Shown: in pieces, positions 23,793 through 32,710 of the stretch | Layout of the letters: each line of letters begins with the position of its first letter | Position numbering within the stretch: the first letter of the stretch is position 1 | Origin: an uncultured Sphingomonadaceae bacterium | GTDB lineage: Bacteria > Pseudomonadota > Alphaproteobacteria > Sphingomonadales > Sphingomonadaceae | DNA: 64,000 bases | NCBI GenBank assembly: GCA_947493195.1 | Contig: CANLQG010000004.1 | Location: 270,001 to 334,000, forward strand | Direction of reading: 5' to 3' | Program-made: the position numbers and the translations under genes | Notes under the pieces: model-generated | What the model was told of the DNA's origin: nothing | Seen by the model: the letters and a program-made list of their open reading frames with translations, nothing else | Database searches by the model: none

Positions 23793-26228
23793 ATGAAGAC
23801 CAAACGCCCCAAGTGGCTTGGCGCCGCAGCGTGGAGTGCGAAGGAAGCGCAGGCCGGCGAACGCCTGCCCTATGCGCGGCTGGTCGATGAAAACGTGGTG
23901 CAGCTGCGCGACGGCTCGCTGATGGGTGCCATGCAGGTGCCCGGCCTGCTGTTCGAGACAGAAGATACCGATGCACTGAACGCCCATGCGCAGACGCGCG
24001 AAGTGATGCTGCGCTCCAACCTCGATGCGCGCTTCGTGCTTTACCACCACGTCATCCGCCGCCGGGTAAGCGTGGAACTGGACGCCGCTTTCGAGGATCC
24101 GCTGTCTGCCCATATCGACGCGCGCTGGCGCGAAAAGCTGTCGAGCGGATCGCTGTTCGTGAACGACCAGTTCATCTCGCTGGTGCGCCGCCCGGCGCGG
24201 GGCAAGGCGGGTCTGGCCGAGAAGGCGGGCAAGATCTTCAAGCGTCGCAACGAGGAAGAGCCGGTAGATCCCAAGGACCTGCGATCCTTGCGCAGCGCCT
24301 TGCAGGCGCTTTCCGCCAGTCTGGGCGACTACGGCGCGCAGCCGCTGGGCGATTACGTTGGCCCCTCGGGCAACACCAACAACGAAGTGCTGGAATTGCT
24401 CTCCGCGCTTTACAACGGCGAGATGCGCCCGGTGCGCCGTCCCGACATCGATACCGACATTGGCCGCATGCTGCCCTACCGCCGCGCCAGTTTCGGCCTC
24501 GACGCAATGGAACTGCGCGGCAGCGGCGGGGCGGACTTCGCCTCGATCCTGAGCCTTAAGGATTATCCCGACGCGACCAGCCCGGGGCTGCTCGATGGTA
24601 TTCTGCGGCTTCCCTGCGAAATGGTGGTGACCGAGAGCTTCGCGCCCGAGGAACGGCAGACCGCGCGCGAGAAGATCGACCTTGCCATCCGCCGCCTGAA
24701 AAGCGCCGACGAGGAAGCGCAGAGCGAGCGCGCCGAGATGATGGCCGCGCGTGACGAGCTGGGCGCCGGCTCCGTGGCCTTTGGCGACCATCACCTCACC
24801 GTGCTGGTGCGCGAACGCAACCTGGAACGGCTGGACGATGCCACCGCGTCGGTTGCCGCGTCGCTGGCCGATACCGGCGCCATCGCCGTGCGCGAGGATA
24901 CCAACCTGGAGCCTGCCTTCTGGGGCCAGTTCCCCGGCAACGAGCACTACCTCGTGCGCCGCGCGATGATCTCCACCGCCAACATGGCGAGCTTCGGTTC
25001 CCTGCACGGCTTCGCGCTGGGGCAGGCCGAGGGCAACCACTGGGGCGAGGCGGTGACGCTTTTGCAGACCACCAGTTCCACGCCGTTCTTCTTCAATTTC
25101 CACACCGGCGATCTGGGCAACTTCTCGGTCATCGGGCCTTCGGGTTCGGGCAAGACCGTGGTGATGAATTTCCTTGCCGCACAAGCGCAGAAGTTCAATC
25201 CGCGCACCATCCTGTTCGACAAGGATCGCGGCGCGGAGCTGTTCATTCGCGGCATCGGCGGCAGCTACGACCGCATCCGTTCGGGCGAGCCGACCGGCTT
25301 CAACCCGCTTGCCCTGCCCGACACGCCTGCCAACCGCGGCTTCCTGCGCGACTGGCTTTCAGTGCTGCTGAAGGCAGAAGGGCCGGAAGAAAGCGCCACC
25401 ATCGCCTCTGCCGTCGATGCCGCCTACTCCAACGATCCGTCACTGCGCCGCCTGCGCTATTTCAAGGAACTGGTCTCGGGCGCGCGCCGTCCGCAACCGG
25501 GCGACCTGGCGGATCGACTCTCGGCCTGGATCGAGGACGGCGAAAACGGCTGGCTGTTCGACAACGATGTCGACAAGCTCGACCTCTCCACCCGCGTGAT
25601 GGGCTTCGACATGACGGCGCTGCTGGAAAATCCCAAGCTGCGCACCCCGGTCATGATGTACCTGTTCCACCGCATCGACGAGCGGCTGGACGGCCATCCC
25701 ACCATGGTACTGATCGACGAAGGCTGGAAAGCGCTGGACGACGAGGTGTTCGCTGCCCGCATCCGCGACTGGCTGAAGACGCTGCGTAAACGCAACGCCC
25801 TCGTCGGATTTGCGACACAGTCCGCCCGCGACGCGCTGGATAGCCGCATTTCCACCGCATTGGTGGAGCAGACGGCGACCATGGTCTTCATGCCCAACGC
25901 CCGCGCCCGCGCAGAGGACTATTGCGATGGTTTCGGCCTGACAGAGCACGAGCTGGCGCTGATCAGGTCGCTGCCCGCGCACAGCCGTTGCTTCCTCGTG
26001 CGCCAGCCCGATGCCAGCGTCGTGGTCCGCCTCGACCTGTCGGGCGCGCCCGAAGTGCTGACGATCCTTTCCGGCCGCGAAAGCAGCGTTCGCCGCCTCG
26101 ACCTTTTGCGCGAAGCCGTGGGAGATGATCCTGCGCAGTGGTATCCGGCCCTGACCAACCGGCCCTGGCCCGGTTCGGGCCATAAGCAGGACGACGACGA
26201 CAGCTTCAGCTGGCAGGCCGCGGAATGA
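23793..26228 (+). CDS. virB4: Type IV secretion ATPase VirB4
   Basis: 811 aa, normal for VirB4. The N-terminal CagE/TrbE/VirB domain (about 180-390) is followed by the RecA-like ATPase domain with Walker A GPSGSGKT (about 448-455), Walker B MVLIDEGWKAL (about 638-648) and the later ATQSARDALDSR segment. It powers pilus biogenesis and substrate transfer at the inner membrane. The next gene overlaps its stop by four bases (ATGA). Confidence 0.95.
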   Translation: MKTKRPKWLGAAAWSAKEAQAGERLPYARLVDENVVQLRDGSLMGAMQVPGLLFETEDTDALNAHAQTREVMLRSNLDARFVLYHHVIRRRVSVELDAAFEDPLSAHIDARWREKLSSGSLFVNDQFISLVRRPARGKAGLAEKAGKIFKRRNEEEPVDPKDLRSLRSALQALSASLGDYGAQPLGDYVGPSGNTNNEVLELLSALYNGEMRPVRRPDIDTDIGRMLPYRRASFGLDAMELRGSGGADFASILSLKDYPDATSPGLLDGILRLPCEMVVTESFAPEERQTAREKIDLAIRRLKSADEEAQSERAEMMAARDELGAGSVAFGDHHLTVLVRERNLERLDDATASVAASLADTGAIAVREDTNLEPAFWGQFPGNEHYLVRRAMISTANMASFGSLHGFALGQAEGNHWGEAVTLLQTTSSTPFFFNFHTGDLGNFSVIGPSGSGKTVVMNFLAAQAQKFNPRTILFDKDRGAELFIRGIGGSYDRIRSGEPTGFNPLALPDTPANRGFLRDWLSVLLKAEGPEESATIASAVDAAYSNDPSLRRLRYFKELVSGARRPQPGDLADRLSAWIEDGENGWLFDNDVDKLDLSTRVMGFDMTALLENPKLRTPVMMYLFHRIDERLDGHPTMVLIDEGWKALDDEVFAARIRDWLKTLRKRNALVGFATQSARDALDSRISTALVEQTATMVFMPNARARAEDYCDGFGLTEHELALIRSLPAHSRCFLVRQPDASVVVRLDLSGAPEVLTILSGRESSVRRLDLLREAVGDDPAQWYPALTNRPWPGSGHKQDDDDSFSWQAAE

Positions 26229-27433
26229 GCGTTACCAGCACACCGACCGGCGCAGGCGTTGAGTGCATGCGCGCCATGGAGGGCGTGGGTGCGGGTATCG
26301 GCGCGTCCCTACGCGGCGTGGACTGCGCCGCCAGCGAGATGGCGCAGGCCGCCTTCAACCGCCTGTTCAGCGCTGAAGGCAGCTTCGGTCCAACGCTCAC
26401 CATCCTGCTTACGTTGTGGATCGCATTCCTCGGCTTCGGCCTGATAACCGGGCGCACACGGCTGGGCCTATCTTCCCTCACCCCGCGCATGGTCACGCTG
26501 GTGCTGGTGATTACCTTTGCGACCAGCTGGGTCGCGTTCCAGAGCGTGTTCTGGAACCTGGCCGTCGGCGCGCCCGACCAGATCGCCACCGTGCTGATGG
26601 GTACGGACGGCTCCGCCACCACCATTTTCGCGGACAAGCTGGACGTCGTGATGCTGTCCCTGATGGAAGCGTCGGGCGGCGATGCGATGGCCAACGACAC
26701 CTCGATTTTCTCCCCGCCGGGCCTGCTCTGGTCGGGCGGAACCATGTTGCTGCTGGGCACCGTGGGCGTGCTCGCCACCTGCAAGATCGCGCTCGCCATC
26801 CTGATGGGTCTTGGTCCGATCTTCATCGTCATGGCCCTGTTCGACGGCACGCGGGGGCTGTTCGTAGGCTGGCTGAAAGGCATCACCCTGATGGCGCTCG
26901 CCCCGCTGTTCGCGGTGCTGGGCGGTTCGCTGATGCTGGAACTGGCAATCCCTGTCCTAGCCAGCCTGATGACAACCCCCGGCGAGATCGACGTGCGCCC
27001 CGCCATGGCCTTCTTCATGATCGGTGCGGTGCACCTGGCGCTGATGTTCATGGTGCTGAAGGTCACCACCACGATGGTGAGCGGCTGGAACGTGTTCGGG
27101 CTGTCGCGCAGCGCCGGCGCGGATGAGCAGGGCGGTTACCACACCGCCCGTGCCGCCTCCGCACCGCCGGTCGCCCCAGCCGTTACCACCACCACCGCGC
27201 GCGACCGCGCCGCGCAGTCCGTACCGCCCGCCACGCGCGATATCCGCGTGACGGCGGGCACTCCCGCTGCCGCGAACGACACCGGGGTCTCCACCAGCTT
27301 GCGCGAGACGAAGATCGTGCAGGCAGGCGGCGGCGCCGAGCAGGGGCGCAGCGGCACTTCCTCCCCATCTCGTGCTCGCGGCATTGGCAGCCGTTTCAAG
27401 AGCGCGCCCATCCGTTCCTCGGAGAAAATGTAA
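26225..27433 (+). CDS. virB6: VirB6/TrbL-type polytopic channel protein
   Basis: 402 aa. Six or so hydrophobic segments (for example TILLTLWIAFLGFGLITG, VTLVLVITFATSWVAF, IALAILMGLGPIFIVMALF) and the conserved LGPIF turn identify the VirB6/TrbL family, the inner-membrane channel of type IV systems. The last ~90 residues are Ala/Thr/Pro-rich and hydrophilic. It overlaps virB4 by four bases and virB9 by one (TAATG), so translation is coupled through three genes. No virB5 or virB7 lies between virB4 and virB9. Confidence 0.85.
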   Translation: MSVTSTPTGAGVECMRAMEGVGAGIGASLRGVDCAASEMAQAAFNRLFSAEGSFGPTLTILLTLWIAFLGFGLITGRTRLGLSSLTPRMVTLVLVITFATSWVAFQSVFWNLAVGAPDQIATVLMGTDGSATTIFADKLDVVMLSLMEASGGDAMANDTSIFSPPGLLWSGGTMLLLGTVGVLATCKIALAILMGLGPIFIVMALFDGTRGLFVGWLKGITLMALAPLFAVLGGSLMLELAIPVLASLMTTPGEIDVRPAMAFFMIGAVHLALMFMVLKVTTTMVSGWNVFGLSRSAGADEQGGYHTARAASAPPVAPAVTTTTARDRAAQSVPPATRDIRVTAGTPAAANDTGVSTSLRETKIVQAGGGAEQGRSGTSSPSRARGIGSRFKSAPIRSSEKM

Positions 27434-28224
27434 TGTTTCGTGAAAGCATCGCCGCGATGCTGCTGGCATCCACCCTTTTCGCTTCCCCCGCCGCTGCGCA
27501 GGACCCGCGCCTTGTCGAGCGTCTCTATGACCCGACGCAGGTCGTGCGGATCGAAGGAAAGGTCAACGTTCAGTCGACCATCCAGTTCGGCGAAGGCGAG
27601 GTGATCGAGAACGTCGCCATTGGCGACAGCCAGTCCTGGCAGGTTACGCCAAACCGGCGCGCCAACCTCCTGTTCGTGAAGCCGCTGGCCCCGCGCGCCA
27701 GCACTAACATGACCGTGGTGACCAACCGCCACACATATCTGTTCGATCTGGTTTCCAACCCCGCAATCCGCACGCCGCTCTACGTGCTGACTTTCAGCTA
27801 TCCCATCGAGGTGGAGCCGGTGGAGGAGGAGACGCAGGTCGCCTCCGCCAATGCGGGCGTGCAGCCCAACGCCGTGGAAATGGCCGCGGCGAACGATGAC
27901 TACGCCGTGCTCGATCCCACGCGCCTGAATTTCGAATGGGCCACCAGCGGCGACCGCGCCTTGCTGCCCGAGCGCATTTATGACGACGGAACCGCCACGT
28001 TCCTCGCTTGGCCGAACGGCACGCCGATGCCTGCCATATTGGTGAAAGATCATGAGGGTACGGAAGGTCCGGTGAACTTCGCCGTGCGCGGCGATACCAT
28101 CGTGCTGGATGTGGTGCCGAGCGAGATCATCCTGCGCTCTGGCGACAACGCCGCCATGCTCGTGAATGAAGGACCGGTCGGCGCGGCGAATGCCGACGGC
28201 ACGGCCCAGGAACAGGGTGCCTGA
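27433..28224 (+). CDS. virB9: VirB9/TrbG outer-membrane-complex protein
   Basis: 263 aa. Signal peptide (cleavage after AAA-Q, about residue 22) then the CagX/VirB9 N-terminal domain (IQFGEGEVIENVAIGDSQSW, NLLFVKP, TNMTVVTNRHTYLFDL) and, after a linker, the C-terminal lobe (NFEWATSGDRALLPERIYDDGTATF). VirB9 binds VirB7 and VirB10 in the periplasmic and outer-membrane core. The absence of a separate VirB7 lipoprotein is noteworthy. Confidence 0.92.
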   Translation: MFRESIAAMLLASTLFASPAAAQDPRLVERLYDPTQVVRIEGKVNVQSTIQFGEGEVIENVAIGDSQSWQVTPNRRANLLFVKPLAPRASTNMTVVTNRHTYLFDLVSNPAIRTPLYVLTFSYPIEVEPVEEETQVASANAGVQPNAVEMAAANDDYAVLDPTRLNFEWATSGDRALLPERIYDDGTATFLAWPNGTPMPAILVKDHEGTEGPVNFAVRGDTIVLDVVPSEIILRSGDNAAMLVNEGPVGAANADGTAQEQGA

Positions 28225-28247
28225 GCGGCACCACGGAGAATAGCGAT

Positions 28248-29399
28248 ATGAAACTTGCCATGCGCCTTCCCGAACGCAGCGCCGGTCATGCCAACGATGC
28301 CGACCCACGCGACGATGAGACCACCGAGGTCATCGACCTTGCCAGCCGCACCTCCTATCCCGCGGTTGCCAACCGCAAAGGCAACAAGGATGCGCTTGGC
28401 CTGCTGGCGGGTGTCGGCTTCGTCGCCCTGCTGGGCGCCGCAACGCTGTGGGGCCTGAATGCAGGACGCGGAGATGATGCCGCTGCCTCTGCCGAAGCAG
28501 CGCAGCCCGCGCCGCCGCCGCCCGCCCCCGTGGACATGGCCGCAACGCCGACCGACGGCCTGCCCAGCGCCAACGCCGGGGTCCTGCCGCAGGCCGATCC
28601 CGCGCAATCCGCCGTGCTGGCCCGCGCACCGGAAGGCAACGCAGCCATGGGGCCGGCGACCAACCCCTATTCCTCGCCCACGCTCGTCTTCGACGGCGGC
28701 ACTGCGCCCGCATCTGCTGCCGCGAATGCCGCTGCTGCGGAGGCCGCTGCGGCCGGCGCGCCCAACAACGCTGTCGTCCCCGGTGGCGGTGCAGCGGGCG
28801 AATTCGCAGCCCGCATCGGCGGCGTGGGTGGCGGCCCGGCCGTGGCCGTGCAGGATGTGAATCCGGCCACCACCGTGACACAGGGCACGATGATCCCGGC
28901 GATCCTCGAGACCGCGATCAACACCGACGTTCCGGGCTTCGTGCGCGCCGTGGTAAGCCAGGACGTGCGCAGCTACGACGGCAGCCGCGTGCTGATCCCG
29001 CGCTCCAGCCGTCTTGTCGGCCAGTACCAGTCCGGTCTGCAGGCGGGCCAGCGCCGCGCCTACGTGATCTGGCAACGCGTTATCCGACCCGATGGTGTCA
29101 CCGTCTCACTGCAGAGCCCGGCCACCAGCTTCGATGGCACGGCTGGCCTCCAGGGCGATGTGAACACCCATTTCTTTAGCCGTTTTGGCAGCGCCATGCT
29201 GCTGTCGGTCATCGGCGGCCTCACCACTGTCGCCAGCGGCGGTGCATCGGTGATCCTGGGCGGCGGGGAATCTGCCGCGAGCACGGCCCTGCAGCAGGAC
29301 GGCCAGCGCCCGCCCACCATTCGCGTTCGCATGGGTGAGCCGATCCGCGTCTACACCGCGCGCGATCTGGACTTCACGCGCGCTCCGCAGGTCAACTGA
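28248..29399 (+). CDS. virB10: VirB10/TrbI core-complex protein
   Basis: 383 aa. A cytoplasmic N-terminus, one transmembrane helix (about 50-69, LGLLAGVGFVALLGAATLWG), a Pro/Ala-rich periplasmic linker and the C-terminal TrbI beta-barrel domain (about 195-383) with GTMIPAILETAINTDVPGFV and the antenna-region hydrophobic stretch. This protein spans both membranes and links the ATPases to the outer pore. It starts 23 bases after virB9. Confidence 0.93.
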   Translation: MKLAMRLPERSAGHANDADPRDDETTEVIDLASRTSYPAVANRKGNKDALGLLAGVGFVALLGAATLWGLNAGRGDDAAASAEAAQPAPPPPAPVDMAATPTDGLPSANAGVLPQADPAQSAVLARAPEGNAAMGPATNPYSSPTLVFDGGTAPASAAANAAAAEAAAAGAPNNAVVPGGGAAGEFAARIGGVGGGPAVAVQDVNPATTVTQGTMIPAILETAINTDVPGFVRAVVSQDVRSYDGSRVLIPRSSRLVGQYQSGLQAGQRRAYVIWQRVIRPDGVTVSLQSPATSFDGTAGLQGDVNTHFFSRFGSAMLLSVIGGLTTVASGGASVILGGGESAASTALQQDGQRPPTIRVRMGEPIRVYTARDLDFTRAPQVN

Positions 29400-29406
29400 G
29401 GCCACC

Positions 29407-30465
29407 GTGTCGGCGGAAATCCATCATCTGGGTGACAAGCCGGAGCGCGGAAGCGATGCGGCCACGCTCATGGCCGGACCGCCCGAAGACGCGCCGCAAG
29501 TTCCCAGTGGTTCGGTCTATCTCGATGCCTACCTGGCGCCCTTTCGCGACTGGCTGGAGCGGGACACGGTAACCGAGATCCTCGTCAACAAGCCGGGGGA
29601 GATGTGGGTGGAGGATGCCGCCACCCCGGGCATGCAGCGCATCGAGAATGCCGCGATTGACGACAGGCTGATCCAGCGCCTTGCCGAACAGGTCGCGCGG
29701 ATCAGTCACCAGGGTATCAACCGCGAACATCCGCTGCTGGGTGCGACCCTGCCGGACGGCGCCCGCATCCAGTTCTGCGGCCCGCCCGCCACGCGCAAGC
29801 ACTGGACCATGGCCGTACGCCGTCACCGCCGGCTTGACCTGCCGCTGGACGCTTACGATTCCGGGCCGCTGTCGCAACCCAGCGAAGCGGACATGCCCGA
29901 TCCGCAAGACCATCCGATCGCGTTCCTGCGTGCAGCGATCAGGGCGAAGAAGACGATCCTGATTTCGGGCGGCACCAGCACCGGCAAGACAACCTTCCTC
30001 AACGCCATGCTGGGCGAAATCCCGCGCGACGAACGCGTCGTGCTGGTGGAGGATACGCCCGAACTCAAGTTTCCCGGTGCCAATGCCGTGGGCCTCGTCG
30101 CCGTGAAGGGCGAACTGGGAGAGGCCAAGGTCACTGCCAACGAACTCCTGCAATCGGCGCTGCGCCTGCGGCCCGACCGCATCGTGCTGGGCGAACTGCG
30201 CGGCGCGGAAAGCGTATCCTTCCTGCGCGCGATCAACACCGGCCACCCCGGCAGCTTCTCCACCATCCATGCCAATTCCCTGCGCGGCGCGCTGGAACAG
30301 CTTTCGCTGATGGTGATGCAGACCGGCATCGGCCTGACCCGCAGCGATACCATCGCCTATGCCGCCAGCGTGATCGACGTGATCGTCCAGCTGAAGCGTT
30401 CGGATGGCAAGCGCGGCATCGCCGCCATTGCCCGCGCCAGCGATCTTGTGGAAACGTGGGCCTGA
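29407..30465 (+). CDS. virB11: Type IV secretion traffic ATPase VirB11
   Basis: 352 aa. N-terminal domain (VTEILVNKPGEMWVED, about 50-65) and C-terminal ATPase with Walker A GGTSTGKT (188-195), Asp box VEDTPELKF, and His box STIHANS. VirB11 forms a hexamer on the cytoplasmic face. GTG 29407 is preferred because GAGG lies six bases upstream and it follows the virB10 stop by seven bases; the longer frame from 29335 lies inside virB10. It is the last secretion gene; no virD4 coupling protein or relaxase follows. Confidence 0.93.
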   Translation: MSAEIHHLGDKPERGSDAATLMAGPPEDAPQVPSGSVYLDAYLAPFRDWLERDTVTEILVNKPGEMWVEDAATPGMQRIENAAIDDRLIQRLAEQVARISHQGINREHPLLGATLPDGARIQFCGPPATRKHWTMAVRRHRRLDLPLDAYDSGPLSQPSEADMPDPQDHPIAFLRAAIRAKKTILISGGTSTGKTTFLNAMLGEIPRDERVVLVEDTPELKFPGANAVGLVAVKGELGEAKVTANELLQSALRLRPDRIVLGELRGAESVSFLRAINTGHPGSFSTIHANSLRGALEQLSLMVMQTGIGLTRSDTIAYAASVIDVIVQLKRSDGKRGIAAIARASDLVETWA

Positions 30466-30514
30466 AGGGCATCTGTTGATCTAGTCTGCCCATTTCCGAC
30501 ATGACCGAGGACCG

Positions 30515-32710
30515 ATGAGCACCGCCCCCGATACGCCCCATCCCGAAGGCACCCCCATCAAGAACTTCGAGGAGCTTCCAGCCGAGGAACGCTATTTCAA
30601 CCGCGAGATGTCGTGGCTGTCGTTCAACCAGCGTGTGCTGGCCGAAGCGCGGCGCAGTTCCTATCCGCTGCTGGAGCGGGTACGGTTCCTCTCGATCTCG
30701 GGTAGCAATCTCGACGAATTCATGATGATCCGCGTCGCCGGTCTTGTTGGGCAGGTGCGCAGCGGCGTGGCCGAAATGTCGCTGGATGCGCGCACGCCCA
30801 AGCAACAGCTTTCGACAATCACGGAAAGGTTTCGCCAGCTGGAAGAGGGGCAGCAGGCCGCCCTTAAGGACCTGCTGCCGCTGCTGGCCGAGCAGGGTAT
30901 CCACATCAAGGGCGAGGATCGCCTCGATGCCCGGTCGGACGAATGGCTGCGGCAGTATTTTCTCGATCACATCATGCCGGTGATCACCCCGCAGGCGATC
31001 GATCCGGGCCATCCCTTCCCCTTCGTCGCCAATCTGGGCATCGGCGCACTGTTCAACCTGACCCGGCGCGAGGACAGCAGCCAGCTGGTGGAGATGGTGC
31101 TGATCCCCAGCGCCCTGCCGCGCTTCGTCCGGATTCCTTCCGAGGTATCGGGTGACGAGGCGATCTACGTTGCCATCGAGCGGCTGGTGGTGCGCTTTGC
31201 CGACCTGCTGTTCCCCGGTTTCGAGGTGACCGGCGACGGGGTGTTCCGCGTGCTGCGGGACAGCGATATCGAAGTGGAAGAGGAGGCCGAAGACCTCGTG
31301 CGCTATTTCCGCAGCGCCATCCAGCGCCGCCGCCGCGGGCAGGTCATCATGCTGGAAATCGATGAGGGCTTCGATCCGGAAGCCGAAGAATTGCTGCGCG
31401 ACAAGCTGGGGCTGGAGCAGGCCTTCGTCACCAAAACCAGCGGAATGCTGGGAATCGTCAGGCTGGCGGAAGTGGTGGAGGAAGACCGGCCCGACCTGAA
31501 GTTTCCGCCCTTTTCTCCCCGCTACCCCGAACGCGTGATGGAACACGACGGCGATGTCTTCGCCGCCATCTCCGAAAAGGACATGGTGATCCACCATCCC
31601 TACGAGAGTTTCGAGGTGGTGGTCGATTTCCTGCGGCAGGCGGCAAACGATCCCAATGTCGTTTCCATCAAGCAGGCGCTGTACCGCGCAGGCCAGCAGT
31701 CCTCGGTCATCAACGCGCTGTGCGAGGCGGCAGAGAACGGCAAGTCCGTTACCGCCGTAGTGGAACTGAAAGCGCGCTTCGACGAGGAGCAGAACCTCAA
31801 GTGGGCAGGCGAACTGGAACGCAGCGGCGTCCAGGTGATCTACGGGTTCATCGACTGGAAGACCCACGCCAAGGTCAGCATGGTCGTGCGGCAGGAGGAA
31901 GGCGGCTATCGCACCTACTGCCATTTCGGCACGGGCAATTATCATCCGATTACCACCAAGATCTATACCGACCTCAGCTATTTTACCGCCGACCCCGCGC
32001 TGGGGCGCGATGCCGCCAAGCTGTTCAATTTCATTACCGGCTATGTCGAGCCCGACCAGCTTGAGCGCATTGCCATCTCGCCCCTGAATCTGCGCGATAC
32101 CTTGCTGGCCAATATCGATGCGGAGATCGCTTTCGCCCGTGAGGGCAAACCGGCAACGATCTGGTGGAAACTGAACCAGATCACCGAAAAGACCGTAATC
32201 GACAAGCTGTACGAGGCCAGCCAGGCCGGGGTGCAGGTGGTGATCGTGTGCCGTGGCATCTGCGGCCTTCGCCCCGGCGTGCCCGGCCTTTCCGACAATA
32301 TCACGGTGAAGTCGATCATCGGCCGTTTCCTGGAGCACGGGCGGATCTACGCCTTCGGCAACGGCGAGGCGCTGCCGAGCGACAAGGCCAAGGTCTATAT
32401 CGCCAGCGCCGACGTGATGGACCGCAACCTCTACCGCCGGGTGGAAGCCATGGTGCCGATCATCAACGACACCGTACATGACCAGGTGCTGGAACAGGTG
32501 CTGCTCGCCAACTTGCTGGATACCGAGCAAAGCTGGCTGCTGGATGGCGAGACCGGGGAATACGAACGGGTTGAAAGCGAGCCGGGGCTTGAGGAAAACG
32601 GTTTCAACTGCCACGATTACTTCATGACCAATCCCTCCCTTTCCGGTCGCGGGGACGCGCTGAAGGAAGATCGCGTGCCGAAATTGTCGCTGCGCAAGGG
32701 AGCCGTATGA
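30515..32710 (+). CDS. ppk1: Polyphosphate kinase 1
   Basis: 731 aa. Reversibly transfers the terminal phosphate of ATP onto polyphosphate. The four PPK1 domains are present: N-terminal FNREMSWLSFNQRVL and ISGSNLDEFMMIRVAG, and in the phospholipase-D-like halves the autophosphorylated histidine H470 in CHFGTGNYHP and the second conserved histidine H608 in FLEHGRIYAF. GAGGA is placed just before the ATG. It follows virB11 on the same strand after 49 bases with no visible terminator, and overlaps ppx by four bases, so polyphosphate synthesis and breakdown are co-expressed and may share the virB promoter. Confidence 0.96.
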   Translation: MSTAPDTPHPEGTPIKNFEELPAEERYFNREMSWLSFNQRVLAEARRSSYPLLERVRFLSISGSNLDEFMMIRVAGLVGQVRSGVAEMSLDARTPKQQLSTITERFRQLEEGQQAALKDLLPLLAEQGIHIKGEDRLDARSDEWLRQYFLDHIMPVITPQAIDPGHPFPFVANLGIGALFNLTRREDSSQLVEMVLIPSALPRFVRIPSEVSGDEAIYVAIERLVVRFADLLFPGFEVTGDGVFRVLRDSDIEVEEEAEDLVRYFRSAIQRRRRGQVIMLEIDEGFDPEAEELLRDKLGLEQAFVTKTSGMLGIVRLAEVVEEDRPDLKFPPFSPRYPERVMEHDGDVFAAISEKDMVIHHPYESFEVVVDFLRQAANDPNVVSIKQALYRAGQQSSVINALCEAAENGKSVTAVVELKARFDEEQNLKWAGELERSGVQVIYGFIDWKTHAKVSMVVRQEEGGYRTYCHFGTGNYHPITTKIYTDLSYFTADPALGRDAAKLFNFITGYVEPDQLERIAISPLNLRDTLLANIDAEIAFAREGKPATIWWKLNQITEKTVIDKLYEASQAGVQVVIVCRGICGLRPGVPGLSDNITVKSIIGRFLEHGRIYAFGNGEALPSDKAKVYIASADVMDRNLYRRVEAMVPIINDTVHDQVLEQVLLANLLDTEQSWLLDGETGEYERVESEPGLEENGFNCHDYFMTNPSLSGRGDALKEDRVPKLSLRKGAV

